Source: Cryphonectria parasitica EP155 (Eukaryota > Ascomycota > Sordariomycetes > Diaporthales > Cryphonectriaceae). From it: DNA of 64,000 bases. The notes beneath the pieces were generated by a model. The model was not told the origin of the DNA. It made no database searches and saw only the letters and a list, made by a program, of their open reading frames with translations. Made by a program: the position numbers and the translations under genes. The stretch spans positions 2,148,653 to 2,212,652 of the forward strand of contig NW_024468915.1 in the NCBI RefSeq assembly GCF_011745365.1, written 5' to 3'. Positions 12,807 to 24,357 of this stretch are shown piece after piece (the stretch's first letter is position 1; every line of letters starts with the position of its first letter).

Positions 12807-13667
12807 TCAAGGACACAGCCAGATGTCCTCCTCCTCCCCCCTGACGCCCCGCCACCACTCACTCTGCCGCACAAGCTCCCCATCCTCACCACCAAGAAGG
12901 GCCCAGTATTTCCTCAGAAACCAAGGCTTGGCCTGCCAACTCCTCGAGTCCCACGGCGTGCCCGACGACGCTTGACCCGTAGCAACATTAATATCCCTCT
13001 TCCCTGCGCCAGCCGAGCCCCAGCAGATGAGCCCCGCCAACATATCCACACAGAACTCGTCCTCGTCAAACACCGTCACGTTCAACAACATGTTCCTTCG
13101 AACAGTCGGAAATGGGAGCACGTCGATGGCAGGGTGGTGCGGGTGGGTGATTTGCTCCCTGATAGGTCGCAGGTCTGGCTTCAGCGTCCGGAAAATGTTT
13201 TGCACGGTGCGGATCATGGGAGCTTCAGAGGACTCGGATGACGACAAAGACGACGGCTCCGACGACTCGGCATTCTGGATGATGTTGCGGCCCAGCCCTG
13301 GACGATAAAAGGGCGAGAGGCTGTCGTCCTCGCAGAACATGGGCTCCGAGACGCCCACCTGTAGACAGTTGCTCCACATGGCCGTGAGGGTGCACATGAC
13401 ATCCATGCGGATGTGGTTGGCATAGGGATCGGCGGGGAGGGGCGTACCTCCTACCCTCAGGAGCTGGATGCTCGCGCCGCTGCCTGGCTGTCTGGTCTGC
13501 ACCTCGACGTGCTGCGCGGGACACCCGCAGTCGATGTAGCTCTTGTACAGGAAGTCTGAGTGCTTGGACCACTGGAAGTTTCGATACATGGGCTGGGAGG
13601 GGTTGAAAAAGCTTCTAAAGTCCATGTCCCAGAGAGCAAGATCCGACGATGGCCCTGGTGGTGGTGG

Positions 13668-13698
<31 letters not shown>

Positions 13699-13716
13699 GT
13701 GTCATCTGGTAGTGTG

Positions 13717-13748
<32 letters not shown>

Positions 13749-14411
13749 TGATGATGAGGGCGACGAAGACGACGCAAATCCTGCTTCTCCTTCTTCAAAT
13801 GGAGTGGAAAACACCGTCGTGGATGGTGCCTGCACCTCCTGATCCTCCTGGGCCTCTGTAGTATTGTTACAGTCCAGAAACATCCAGTCCTGTAGCGCCA
13901 CATCAGACGGCGAGGTTTGAGGTGTAATGGGTGTCCCAACCATAAGTTGGGTCAGCTCTCCATTACTGATACTCGTGGGCTCTGATGCTGCTGATGGTGA
14001 TGAGCCTGTCTGCAGCCTGTTCTTGGCCACAGATGCTGCCAGTGTCTCGAGGTCATCGAGACGCTTTCGCAGCTTTTCGCCTTGACAGAAAATGTCATCA
14101 GCATGTTGAAATTAAAGAGAGAAAGAAGAGAGAAGAAGAGAGAAGGAAAAGAAGGATAAAAGAAGAATAGAATACTACAATCAAATGAATAAAAGAAAAA
14201 GAGGGCAAGAAAGGAATAAGCCAGTCAACAACTCACGATATTTCTTCTGGGCTTGTATGTTCTGTAGTCTTCTCTTCTCGGGATCTCGGCGGACCGGCTT
14301 CCGCTTCCCCTGCCCCCCACTGCTGTTGGACCCCTTCACGACCCCCTGAGGAGACATCGTTGCTCTGTTGGTGGCTGCCACTACTGTCGCATCTGCTCGC
14401 GTCGGATCCAT
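12807..14411 (-). CDS. bZIP transcription factor with C-terminal DUF3425
   Basis: Exons 14411-14237 and 14080-12807 (156-bp intron) give 482 aa. The intron falls inside the bZIP. The rejoined basic region is RRDPEKRRLQNIQAQKKYRE (residues 41-60), with the N51-x7-R59 signature, followed by KLRKRLDDLETLA. The heptad zipper is short, as in many DUF3425 proteins. The C-terminal half carries DUF3425-like motifs: a CTLTAMWSNCLQVG helix, HPHHPAIDVLPFPTVRRNM, and a closing W/E-rich block (SWQAKPWFLRKYWALLGG). Low-complexity poly-Ser and poly-Ala/poly-Pro lie around residues 165-200. It should be a nuclear DNA-binding regulator. Neighbouring hydrolase and dehydrogenase genes are candidate targets by position only. 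Confidence 0.88.
13668..13756 (-). repeat. Coding GCA/TCG repeats (poly-Ala and poly-Ser)
   Basis: Two adjacent trinucleotide tracts lie in exon 2 of the bZIP gene: about nine to ten GCT/GCA units (Ala) at 13668-13697, and about thirteen GAC units on the plus strand at 13717-13755. The latter read as TCG (Ser) on the coding strand. Confidence 0.92.
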
Positions 14412-15057
14412 AGCGCTTCCTTGCTTGTGCTTCTGTTATCTGCCGCTTGAGGGGTTGGAGAGAGCGAGAGAGAGGAAATGAAGGAAAGAAAATGGCTTAC
14501 ATGAGCGCAGTTGGAAGGGGAATCGAGGGGGAGATGGATTTAGCTGGGCGGATAAGGAGGCCTGATCGGAGTGGCTGATGTGAGCCACGACGAGCCACGG
14601 ATTTACCGGGTGGGTTCGGACGATAAACTTTCCGTTGTGTGCTTCGGCTCGGGGGGTTCGGCAGCCCCGGTTCGGTTTTCTAGTAGAAGTAGCCGTGGTC
14701 TCACATAATCCTTTGTCAAGTCTCTGCTCATTGTAAGCCAGTTGTTGCTCAGTAATTTAACTCGTCATGTGTCTGTTTTGGGTCGAGAGAACTATATCCT
14801 TGGCGAAGGTTATATTGTGTTGGAAATGATCCGCAATACGAGCCATGTGTTGAGAATTGAATGCCATTACGAGGTACTATTACCATCATAGTACACTGTC
14901 AGTATTTCACTGATTAGGTGAGTTCCATAAAGTACAGTACAGTAATCTCCTTGCGTTGACACAAAAAGACACACAGTTGTTGTTCCACTTTCTCTTTGAT
15001 GTATTCGATAAACTGCATGTGCTAACTTCTTATGCACAACAGAACCATTTCTTCTCC
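14412..15057. other. bZIP upstream region; GH30 3' flank
   Basis: No coding signal. Next to the bZIP start there is a purine-rich plus strand (GAGAGCGAGAGAGAGG near 14459), that is, a CT-rich leader. Around 14570-14605 the word GAGCCACGA recurs (TGAGCCACGACGAGCCACGG). The region beyond 14700 is AT-rich. Confidence 0.5.
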
Positions 15058-16506
15058 TCAGATCTTCACATTGGCCACCTCAAACGTCTGCACCTCATTT
15101 GTATCAAAGTACGACCAGAAAACAGTCCCATCCTGCACCGTATCAGCCGGCGTCGACACATACTGGTCACCACTCCCAATCTCGGTGCTCCACCTCGGGA
15201 TCGTCTGCCCGCTCGTGCCGGGCGTCGAGAAGCCCGACAGCTCAAAGTTGAGGTACTGCGCGTCGCCCCAGTTGACCGCAACGATGATCAGCTTCGAGTT
15301 GACCTCGTCGTACGCCGCCACGACGTGATCCGCGCCGCCGTCCAGGATGCGCATCCCCTCTCGGATGTGCCGCGTGAACTGGGCCAGGCAAAAGTACTTT
15401 TGGCTCGGGCTTCCCAGCGTCAGGTCGTCGTTGTCGCCGTCGATGAGCCCCCAGCCGCCCCCGTCGATGGCCTGCCAGTACACCCAGCCCGTCGGGTGCA
15501 GCCAACGCAGGTCCAGGATCAGGTTGCTCACCAGGCTCGAGCCCGTGGCGTCGCTGTCGCCGTACTCGCTGTTCCACAGGGCCAGGCCCGCTCCTGAGGC
15601 GAGCGCGTAGAGCCCGTCCCGGTTGCCGGAGCCGTCCTCGTAGCCGTGCACGTTGATGCGGCCCAGGTCTTTGAGAGCCGTGGACCCGAGACCGTCGAAC
15701 GTCGTGACGGCCTCGTCGTATGTGTTCTCGTCGGATGCAGAGACGATGGCAGAGGATAAGCCTAGGGAGGTGAGTGCGGCGCGCTGTGATTCGATGACGG
15801 TGGCCTGCGTGGAGATGTCGAAGTGGCAGCCCTCTTGGGTGCCCGTCGTGCCCACCCAGTAGTCGGCAGAGGGCTCGTTGAAGGGCTCGATGCTCTCAAA
15901 GGTGACCCCCCAGTTGTCCTTGGCGTACAGTGCAATCTCTGCCAGGTAGTGGGTGTGGTTGTCGTAGTTCCAGCTCTGCAGGTTGTCGCTGGAGCCGTCG
16001 TCGGACCCGGACGGGTTCTTGTTGTACAGCATCCACCACATGGGCGAGTTGCTAAACAGCTCAATGTGGTTGGCACCGTTGGCAACGGCCTTGCTCAGCA
16101 TCGACCGCTGGTTTGCATCGACGTCCCAGTGCCAGCTGCTCGAGGTCGGGTCCCCAGAGGCCCAGTCCCACCAGTACCCGTCCATCTGTCGAGATGCGAT
16201 CATGTCGGGCGACACGACCATGGTGGTGTCGTCGTAGGTGCTGTTGCTGCACGCGCCTGCATTGTAGCGAGCAATGTTGAACCCGAGGCCAGGAAGGCTG
16301 ACGGAATCATACGTCGTCGAGTCCAGGCTGAAGAAGATGTCGGCCAGGTCGTCGCGGGTCCCAAAGGCTTTGGCCCACCAGGCGAGGGAGACGCCCCATC
16401 CATCCCAGGTGCCCCAGTTGGATGTGGCATTGATGGTCCATGTCTCGTCGGCTGCGACCACCACTGCCAGAGCGGCGACAGTGACGACTTTGCGCAACAT
16501 TTTCAT
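15058..16506 (-). CDS. Secreted GH30 endo-beta-1,6-galactanase-like glycoside hydrolase
   Basis: Intronless, 482 aa. I chose the ATG at 16506 because it opens a signal peptide (MKMLRKVVTVAALAVVVAAD) directly before the mature start; the open frame extends further upstream but without this feature. The mature protein starts WTINATSNWGTWDGWGVSLA, typical of fungal GH30 endo-beta-1,6-galactanases. The acid/base is E211 in EPFNEPSADYW and the nucleophile E314 in LWNSEYGDSD, 103 residues apart. DLRWLHPTGWVYWQAIDGGG and the C-terminal beta sandwich (IVAVNWGDAQYLNFELSGF) complete the family layout. It should act outside the cell on beta-1,6-galactan side chains of arabinogalactan/pectin; beta-1,6-glucan is an alternative. 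It is transcribed divergently from the SSADH gene. Confidence 0.92.
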   Translation of the reverse strand: MKMLRKVVTVAALAVVVAADETWTINATSNWGTWDGWGVSLAWWAKAFGTRDDLADIFFSLDSTTYDSVSLPGLGFNIARYNAGACSNSTYDDTTMVVSPDMIASRQMDGYWWDWASGDPTSSSWHWDVDANQRSMLSKAVANGANHIELFSNSPMWWMLYNKNPSGSDDGSSDNLQSWNYDNHTHYLAEIALYAKDNWGVTFESIEPFNEPSADYWVGTTGTQEGCHFDISTQATVIESQRAALTSLGLSSAIVSASDENTYDEAVTTFDGLGSTALKDLGRINVHGYEDGSGNRDGLYALASGAGLALWNSEYGDSDATGSSLVSNLILDLRWLHPTGWVYWQAIDGGGWGLIDGDNDDLTLGSPSQKYFCLAQFTRHIREGMRILDGGADHVVAAYDEVNSKLIIVAVNWGDAQYLNFELSGFSTPGTSGQTIPRWSTEIGSGDQYVSTPADTVQDGTVFWSYFDTNEVQTFEVANVKI

Positions 16507-18183
16507 GTGGTGAGGAACAACAAAGACAGTGGGCACCGGTACGAGAGAAGAAGGAGGCCAGCAATCCTCGCCAAACCTTGACAAGACATTGGGTTGGCAG
16601 TTGAGGGGGAAACAACAATTTCTCGTGTCTCCTAGTAATATAGTAAACACAGCTATACAAGACAAGAGGGCCAAAGCAGTAATAATTCCTCGTGGCAAGT
16701 GACCTCTCTACAAGGGCTATTACTTGGTTCACCACGGCTTTGCAAGGCGCCAACCTCGGCTCCGGCTCCCCGAGGTCACGTTGGGTCAGAGCTGCTCCAT
16801 ATGTATTGGATCCGGCTGCGATGTCTCCGCGAGTTGCTACTTTGAGCCTGTTGGGGTTATTCGTTCCGTGAGCGGATTTTGCCAATGCGTGGGATCGTGG
16901 AGGTAATGGCAGAATGCAACACCCCTTCTCCAATTAAATAGCACATAATTAATGCCCATGGGTCATGGCGCCCTCCCCGCCTGGGTGCAGTGACTGTGGA
17001 TGCCCTTGTGGTTTTGGGAAGCAGATGGATTCTATTTTTACTTGTTGTTTTTATTTCCAGTTTGTATAAACGTGTATACATTCATGTCGATTATGATTGT
17101 TTATGCAATTCATGATTCCAACGACGAAATGGAGTCATGTTCCCAGACTGCAACTCCACTATTATTTACTTAATCAAAACCAGAGGACTTGCTCAAGCAT
17201 GTCTATTGATTTATGCTAATACTATGTACAAGGTCGCCAAATAGCCACTTGTATTGTAAATTCATGCCTTCAATTAGTCATGTATGGTTTTCATAAATCA
17301 TAAAAGTTTGTTAAGAGCCCAGTAAACATCGATATAGTCGTGCCAACTCTGCATGAAGTGCCAGGGATTCTTCGACACAATTACCCAAATTCTTGGGATT
17401 GGGACAGCCATATCAGTCTGAAATCTGTCTTCTGACCTTTAATTTGCAATAATCAATAGAGTTCTCCTCCTATTTTTCTTCTTCTTATTTTCTGTATTTC
17501 CATTTCTTCTTATTTCACACAAGAACTAGAAATGACTATTTTTCATCATCATTCTCAGGTTACGAGGTCCTCATGGTAAAAGTCTTGAGTATGGATCCAT
17601 GGATGCTTCGATTCAACTCATGGAGCTGAGCTCAAATGCTAAAAGAACAAGCCACGCACTGAAAGATGAGCCTTGAAACGATTGGAAGAGAAGAAGAAAA
17701 AGGGCTGGAATTTACAGTCTAGCCATGGGAATAGTTTCAAGTAGGCTCCAAACTTCCCCAAGCTCGGTCGGCTAATCACTAAATAAACCATTTCTGCACT
17801 AACAATCTCTATGCCTCGGACATCCCCTCTTCTTGCATCACACACTTCCATTTACAGCAAGGGAGAACTTGTACCACGACCCATGATATATTCAAATTCT
17901 ACCATCTATCTGCTTGGCTCTAGTTTCAGGCCAATAGTTCTGATACAAAACTCTTTCTAATCGTCAGCGGCGCTCTGCTATTTACCGAGACATTTCCCCT
18001 CGCGAATATCGCCCCGAACCCCACCGTGATATTATATCAGCAGCAGCAGCAACATCATCATCTCCGCTTTTTGATATTGATGAACACAAACGCCGAACTT
18101 TCATCTGAACAAAGTAAATCCAGGGGCTTTCAACCCTCTTTTCAAGACACTCTCCTACAATTTTGGTCCGTCCCGAAGACAAA
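16507..18183. promoter_or_regulatory. Divergent intergenic region between GH30 and SSADH genes
   Basis: This 1.68-kb segment separates head-to-head genes and must hold both promoters. It is GC-balanced near the GH30 start and AT-rich in the middle (~17000-17550). A CT-rich block at 17464-17515 and the leader TCATCATCTCCGC just before 18070 lie on the SSADH side. No open frame with support was seen. Discrete binding sites cannot be assigned by eye. Confidence 0.5.
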
Positions 18184-19789
18184 ATGGACCTCCCCTTTGA
18201 GCTTCAAGACAAGGACCTCTTCCAGCCCGACTGCTTCGTCCACGGCAAATGGACCGCAACCAAGTCCAACAAGCGCTTCGAGGTAGAAGACCCAGGCACA
18301 GGAAAAGTCTGGACCACCTGCGCCGACAGCCAAGCCGAGGACGTAGACGAGGCCGTCCAGTCCGCCCACGAGGCCTTCCTCGCCTATTCCAAGTACACGC
18401 CCCGCCGCCGCGCCCAGCTCCTGATGGCCTGGCACCAGCTCATCCTGGCCGCCCGCGACGATCTCGCGCGCATCCTGGTCTACGAGACAGGCAAGCCCCT
18501 CGCCGAGGCGCAGGGCGAGCTGGACTACTCGACGGGGTTCACGTGGTGGTTCGCAGGCGAGGCGGACCGCGTCCAGGGCAGCGTGTACAGCGGCTCCGTC
18601 GCAGGCCGCCGCGTGCTGGTCATCAAGCAGCCCCTCGGCGTGGCGGCTGCGCTGTGCCCGTGGAACTTCCCCATCGCCATGGTCCTGCGCAAGGCCGGCG
18701 CGGCGCTGGCGGCGGGCTGCACCATGGTCGTGAAACCCAGCCCCGAGACGCCCATCACGACGCTGTGTCTTGCCAACCTGGCTGTGCGCGCTGGGTTCCC
18801 GCCCGGTGCGCTGAATGTGCTGACTACGAGCCTGGACAACACGCCGCCTGTGGCCGAGGCACTGTGTCTGCACCCGCTGGTGAAGAAGGTCACCTTTACT
18901 GGCTCCACGAGGGTCGGCAAGATCATCTCGGGCCTGTGTGCGCGGAATCTGAAAAAGGTGACGCTGGAATTGGGTGGAAACTGTCCCTTTGTTGTGTTTG
19001 ACGACGCCGATCTCGAGCAGGCTCTGGGGCAGCTCATGGCGCTCAAGTGGCGGCATGCAGGCCAGGCGTGCATCTCGGCCAACAGGGTGTATGTCCAGGC
19101 CGGGGTGCATGACAAGTTCGTGGAGATGCTGGCTGCCAAGACGAAGCAGCTGAAGGTTGGGCATGGTATCGAGGAGGGCACGACGATGGGACCTGTGACG
19201 ACGCCTAGGGGCCTGGACAAGGCAGAGCATCTGCATCAGGATGCTGTGGCCAAAGGCGCCAAAGTAATCATGGGCACCGGCAAGCGTGAGCAGCAGGGCG
19301 GCGGTGGTGGTGGGGCTAATGGCGGTGCGACGGGCTACTTCATGGCGCCGACGATCCTCACGGGCATTACAGATGATATGGAGCTGGCCAGGGAGGAGAT
19401 GTTTGCGCCTGTCTTGGGGGTGTTCAGGTTTGACACGGAAGATGATGCAGTCAAGAAGGCCAACGACACGAGTATGGGACTCGCCAGCTATGTGTTTACC
19501 AAGAATGTTGATCGCTTGTGGAGGATGTTTGAGAGGTTGGAGGCTGGCATGATTGGTCTGGTAAGTACCGAGAAAGGAAGAAAAACAAGATCAATATGAT
19601 CTACAAGATGATGGAAATGTACTGACGCATTCATATTGACAACAGAATACTGGGAATCAGTCGGCAGCCGAGTCACCGTTCGGTGGCATCAAGGAGAGCG
19701 GTCTTGGAAAAGAAAGCGGCAAGGATGTTGCCGTGGATGAATACCTGATCTCAAAGACCGGGACCTTGACGCTTCAGGATCATTACTGA
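18184..19789 (+). CDS. Succinate-semialdehyde dehydrogenase-type aldehyde dehydrogenase
   Basis: Exons 18184-19560 and 19646-19789 (85-bp intron with GTAAGT donor) give 506 aa. The ATG at 18184 is used because no ATG precedes it in frame. ALDH hallmarks: CPWNFPIAMVLRKAG, nucleotide-binding FTGSTRVGK, general base E262 in TLELGGN, and catalytic C296 in GQACISANR, 34 residues apart as expected. The C-terminal SPFGGIKESGLGKESGKD motif, after the intron, is typical of SSADH/GabD-like enzymes. These oxidise succinic semialdehyde to succinate with NAD(P), closing the GABA shunt into the TCA cycle. A related short-chain semialdehyde substrate is possible. An odd Gly-rich insertion (QQGGGGGGANGG, around residues 376-387) lies in a surface loop. 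No obvious mitochondrial presequence. Confidence 0.92.
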
Positions 19790-20302
19790 TCTACATCAAA
19801 GGAGGAGTCCTTTCCAAAACTGTATGTGAGTAATTACCGCCCGATATAGGAGGCTACTGAACTCAGAGGAAGCTTGAGCGACGGAGAAAATGAAGACGGG
19901 AGACCGATCAATGATACTCTTTGCTGGACCATCTTTGCTATTTACGACTTCAGAATGCCTATGTGCACCTAGGAAAGCCTAACTATTCGATACAAAAATG
20001 TAATGGGATCCTTGCCCGTATTCTATCGCCCATCTATACCCGAGAGAATCCCTTCTTGTCGTCCATGTAATCATACATGGACACACAAGTTGTCATTTAC
20101 ATCCTTCTAGGTCGAAGTCGATGTGATTTGCACCTGCATTCGACTCGCAGCTGGCCCTGATTGATATCTAGGCCAAAGTAACCCTGGCGAGTTCTTGATC
20201 CGGCCGATCTCGCCTTCTCAAGAAGTCCTGTTGTCCCATCTTTTCTGGATGTCAGCAAATGTCCATGTTCAACCCGCCGAAGACATCCAAATAGAACACT
20301 AC
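19790..20302. other. Convergent 3' region between SSADH and carrier-like gene
   Basis: Tail-to-tail intergenic DNA with no convincing coding potential. The carrier-like gene could run into it: its stop codon at 20303-20305 overlaps a GTGAGT donor-like sequence, so an extra 3' exon within 20097-20290 cannot be excluded. Confidence 0.5.
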
Positions 20303-21992
20303 TCACAGATCAAGGAAGAGCTTCCAAAGTATAGAGAACAGGATGCCCTGCAGCCCATTCGCAATGATGCGTGTCTTGAGGCCACGACCAAACAAGCCCA
20401 AAATGCCGTCCTGTAGGACAACAAGACGGGCGGCCTCGGCTATAACACACGCAAAAGGTAGCACAGAAACAAGGAGTCAGCAACAGCACATCACATCATA
20501 CCGTTCCACGTATCTCAAGTTTCTATTCCCTCTTTCGCTCACTTCTTTTCTTCTCGGCGATTTGCCACGGACGGAATGAGGAAAGGGGGGGGGGGGGATG
20601 AAGGACGTACTGTATGAGACCTGGGTGTCGTTCACCTGACGGTATGTCTTGATCACCCGCAGCGAGTTCGAGACAGAGTCGGACACGACCGAGGCGCAGA
20701 AACCGATGAGGGCGAGGCGGGCGAGCCAGACGATGAGCGGGTGCTTCGGCGGCTCCGCGATGGCCTCTGACAGGAAGTTGTACTGTCATGTGGTGAGGAA
20801 GATTCCCTCGTTTGTCAGCCCTCCAACTGTCTCAGAAGTACACGGAGGAGGAGGAGGAGGAGGAGGAGGAGGAGAAACAAAGGGCAAGAAGGAGAACAGA
20901 AGAAAGACAGAAAGATCGGTCCAGAACTCGACTCACCGTTGCGAACCAAGGATAATGTCCCACAAACGTGGCCGCCGCAGTGGCAAAGGCACCCCACCAC
21001 AGGCTACCGATACCGTTCTCCTTGACGCGCCTCCTGAGCAAGGCTGTGCCGCGTGCACCCTGGGCCTGCATGGTGGTCTTCATGGTGTCGATCGGGGTGA
21101 GGATCATGCGGAATGCGGCGGCGCTTTTGATCATGTCTCAGGGTCAGCCAAGTCGTACTCTCGTCATTACACAAGCTCTCTCTCTCAAGAGGCGCTGTTT
21201 CTTGTCTTACCACAGGGAGGCAAAGATGGTCTGGATGACTGTAGGCAGCTGGCGAAGATAGCCATTGGACTGGAGCAGGGCCAGAATGCCGGCGTTGGCG
21301 GCGGTGTCGCCGAACCTGGAGACTGGGCCTTGGATGAGGGCCCAGCCTGTGCCCTGGTAAAAGCGGCGGATGCCACCCTCTGCGTACAGGGTCTTGGTCG
21401 CTGTGGTGAGAGAAGAGCCATGGCGGTATTGGTAGTTCATGATTGTACGAATCCACTGAGGAGAGCGAAGACGGTTGAGTCAGTCAGTCGGTCAGTCAGT
21501 CCAAGAGGCTTGAGGCTCGTAAAGGACGTCGTTTGGTTGCATACCATCAAGAGCAAGACCTGCAACAGCATCGCAGCGGCACCACTCAGACCACCACCAA
21601 GCGCCTTCATCAGAGCGCCTTTCAGGTCAAACTGTGCGTGTAACATACCATCAGCATCGTAGTACAACATAGAAAAGAGCAGGCCCTGAAGGGCACCATC
21701 GCCAGACAATGTCTCAAGTACTCACGTCCACATCCTTCGCGTCCACCCAACCTTTGATAAAGACAGCGAGTATCAACGCCGCCACCACGGCCCACAGGAT
21801 CCGCCAGAACCACCAGCTCTTGGTGCGCCTGGTCTCGTTCTGGGGCGGCTCGAGCAGGGCAGCCTCTTGATGCTCGTCGCGGTCCTCGTCGGCCTGTGAT
21901 GCGAGCAGTGGCGTCTCTTCCGTGTCCGGAGGCGGCGTCTTGGGCGGCGTTTCCGTCCCGGCTGCCCCGGCTGCTGCTGCTGCGGGGGACAT
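20303..21992 (-). CDS. Atypical mitochondrial-carrier-family protein with extra N-terminal membrane anchor
   Basis: Six exons (21992-21726, 21631-21545, 21455-21211, 21123-20937, 20782-20611, 20439-20303) join in phase to give 364 aa. Residues ~61-83 form an extra hydrophobic helix after an acidic, Pro-rich N-terminus. Carrier-like segments follow: FDLKGALMKALGGGLSGAAA (helix 1-like), YAEGGIRRFYQGTGWALIQG and PVSRFGDTAANAG (loop and helix 2), then the one clear carrier signature PIDTMKTTMQ (P-x-D-x-x-K). The remainder is VIKTYRQVNDT and GLFGRGLKTRIIANGLQGIL. Only one of the three usual P-x-[DE]-x-x-[KR] motifs is intact, so transport activity or substrate cannot be assigned. Location is probably the mitochondrial inner or another organelle membrane. 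It is divergent from the SDR gene. The acceptor of exon 4 (AAAAG|C) is the least certain junction. Confidence 0.75.
20844..20874. repeat. (GAG)n microsatellite in intron 4 of the carrier-like gene
   Basis: About ten GAG units lie inside the 154-bp intron 20783-20936. A second low-complexity intron element in the same gene is a 13-G run at 20585-20597 in intron 5, and a GTCA-type tetranucleotide tract occurs at ~21477-21503 in intron 2. Confidence 0.9.
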
Positions 21993-23214
21993 GGTCAAAC
22001 AGCAGAAAAGAGACCTAAAGGACAAGACAAAGTCTAGTGTCGAATACTCTGTATCTCTTTTCTTGTTTTATTTCGAGTCCCAAGTTGTACAATTTGATTT
22101 TTTTCCCTCCTTTGGTGATAAAGAATCAATGTCCTCAAAACTGAATCAAGTTGCATGTGAGCGCTTAGAAATCCACTCCATCACATAATGAATGATGAGC
22201 ACTGAAAGCCAGATTTGCTTTGCCGGGCGACCGGGTTGCGTAATCTCTGGCGTGTTGGGTCTTTTTAACTTTATCTCCGGGCCGTTTCCGAGAGCCTCTT
22301 TGGCTGTCCTGGCACACCTCCCAGTGCCTCCACGCGCTCGCCATTTTCTGGTGGGGTGACGTGAGTGTCCCAGAATGTCACCCTCAGTCACCTTTGCTTG
22401 GGAAGCTGGAGCCACTGCATGAGACGCCAGAAACGCCAGAGACGCGCGGTAGGCGCCGTTTTAAGCTTTTACATTGGCGCCTATGAATATAAGGTCTATT
22501 TACTTGTGTAAATAGTCGTTTGTATAGCGCTGCTTTCGGATAAAGTACCTCCAAGCTGGCCTGCAGTGGTTGAATCCCTGTCTCAGTGTCGTAGTGGGAT
22601 TGACCTTTGACTTGTAGCTCCGAAGCTATAGACTAAAAATTGAAAACTTGTCAAAGATTCAGCGTCCCAACTGGGAAGAAGTTTGTTGGTTATGTATGAA
22701 TAGAAAAGAGACACTTGAGAATGAGGGCGTCTGTCTCTCCCTTTTCGATTTTTTGTTTTTTTTTCGATACCAAAGGGCCTAATACTAATAATAACCCATC
22801 AATATCAAAGGCTGCAGCTTTCAATAAAGATAATGGTAAAATAAACAGACATACGCAGTGGCCTGACTGCTTCTAAATCTGTCGCTCGAAACCCCAAATG
22901 CTTCTGTTTCTCCAACAAACAAGACACACATCAACCAATGGAATTTCCCTGCACCACTTTCTATTTTTTCTTTCTCTCTTCTCCCTTCGACGGGCAATGT
23001 CTCGAGGTGCTTCCATTATATGCCGATCTGGCGTGCGGGGTCAGTGTTAGTTCTCATGTCTTCTCCGACTAGGCAGTAACCACATGCACTTCTATAGTTG
23101 ATTACGGCAGACCTTTCTATATTCGCTATTTATTCCGACTCTATCATTCCTTCTCTTGCGTAGACATAGTTACACAAGTCGACCACTGTCCGTAACTACG
23201 ACTCATCCCCAACC
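21993..23214. promoter_or_regulatory. Divergent intergenic region between carrier-like and SDR genes
   Basis: This 1.2-kb segment lies between head-to-head starts (21992 minus, 23215 plus) and should contain both promoters. A CT-rich stretch at 22965-22990 (TTTTTCTTTCTCTCTTCTCCC) fits an SDR leader. The inner part at 22420-22455 carries repeated CGCCAGA/GCGCC words. No supported gene was seen. Confidence 0.5.
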
Positions 23215-24235
23215 ATGTCTCGTCGTCTCGAAGGCAAAGTCGCCATCGTCACCGGTGCAGCCTCAGGGTTCGGCCGCGGCATCGCTACCAAATTCATCCA
23301 CGAGGGCGCCAAGGTCATCGTGGCCGACCTGTCGGTAGAGAGCGGGGAGGCCGTCGCCAGCGAGCTCGGCACCTCAGCAGTCTTCCAGCGAGGCGATGTG
23401 ACCCAAAGGGAGGACTGGCAGTCGCTGCTCCAAGTCGCCATGGAGAAGTTCGGCGGCCTGGACATTGTCGTTAACAACGCCGGGGCAACGTATCCCAACA
23501 AGCCGACCGAGTCGGTGACGGAAAAGGATTTTGATCTTTGTTTCAACGTCAACGTCAAGGCCATCTGGCTGTCTACGAATGTGGTGCTGCCTTACTTCCT
23601 TGAGAATGGCAGGCCTGGGTGTTTTATCAATATGGCTTCTACGGCTGGCATACGGCCTCGACCTGGGCTCGCTTGGTATAATGCATCCAAGGCGGCTGTT
23701 ATCAACGCGAGTATGTCTTTTCTAATTGCAAAAGTCCAGAACGTTGTATAACAAAGTACATACTAATAAATCATTCATCCTGATGCTTAGCCAAGTCAAT
23801 GGCCGTCGAGTATGGGCCCAAGCAGATCCGGTTCAACTCGGTGTCTCCGGTCTTTGGAAGTGGCACTGGAATGTGAGTATTGTTGTTGATGCTGAACGAC
23901 TATATCTGAAGCAAAACACATATTCCTCCTGCAAATGGTTGTATCTGACTGGCCTCTAGGTCCCATATGTTTCTAGGCAAGCCGGACACAGAGGAAAACA
24001 GAGCTGGGTTCATCGCCACTGTTCCCCTCGGCCGCGGGTCGACGCCGGCTGACGTGGCCAACGGGTGCTGTTACCTTGCGAGCGACGAGGCTGCATTTAT
24101 CACAGGTGTGAACCTCGAGGTGCGTGAAGTCCTCTTCTGCGTATTTCTACTTCCTTGCCTGCTCTTCTCTTCACCATTCAACGTCGCTTACAAGGATACA
24201 TTCATCGCCAGGTCGATGGTGGTCGCTGTATCTAA
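23215..24235 (+). CDS. Short-chain dehydrogenase/reductase (classical SDR)
   Basis: Exons 23215-23710, 23791-23872, 23960-24119 and 24212-24235 give 253 aa; the last exon encodes only VDGGRCI and a stop. Features: cofactor loop TGAASGFG (residues 13-20), D38 after the second strand (VIVADLS), which favours NAD over NADP, NNAG at 87-90, and the catalytic triad S142, Y155 and K159 in the YNASK motif. The C-terminal LASDEAAFITGVNLEVDGG is typical of 3-oxoacyl-ACP reductase or 2,5-diketone-reductase-like SDRs. Substrate is unknown. Introns are 80-92 bp with canonical borders. It is convergent with the Clr5 gene, only 122 bp away. Confidence 0.9.
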
Positions 24236-24357
24236 ATCTCGGAGCGCATTTCAAAACATTTGTTGTTCAGTAATATGGTTAAATACCTTGGTCTTCACGA
24301 GGACAAAGGCAGACTGTCAAACTTTTGAAACATGTTGTAATTAATTGCTTCAATCAA

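Noticed and set aside
18142..19236. 364-codon minus-strand frame opposite SSADH
   Set aside because: Mirror frame; the plus strand has all ALDH catalytic motifs.
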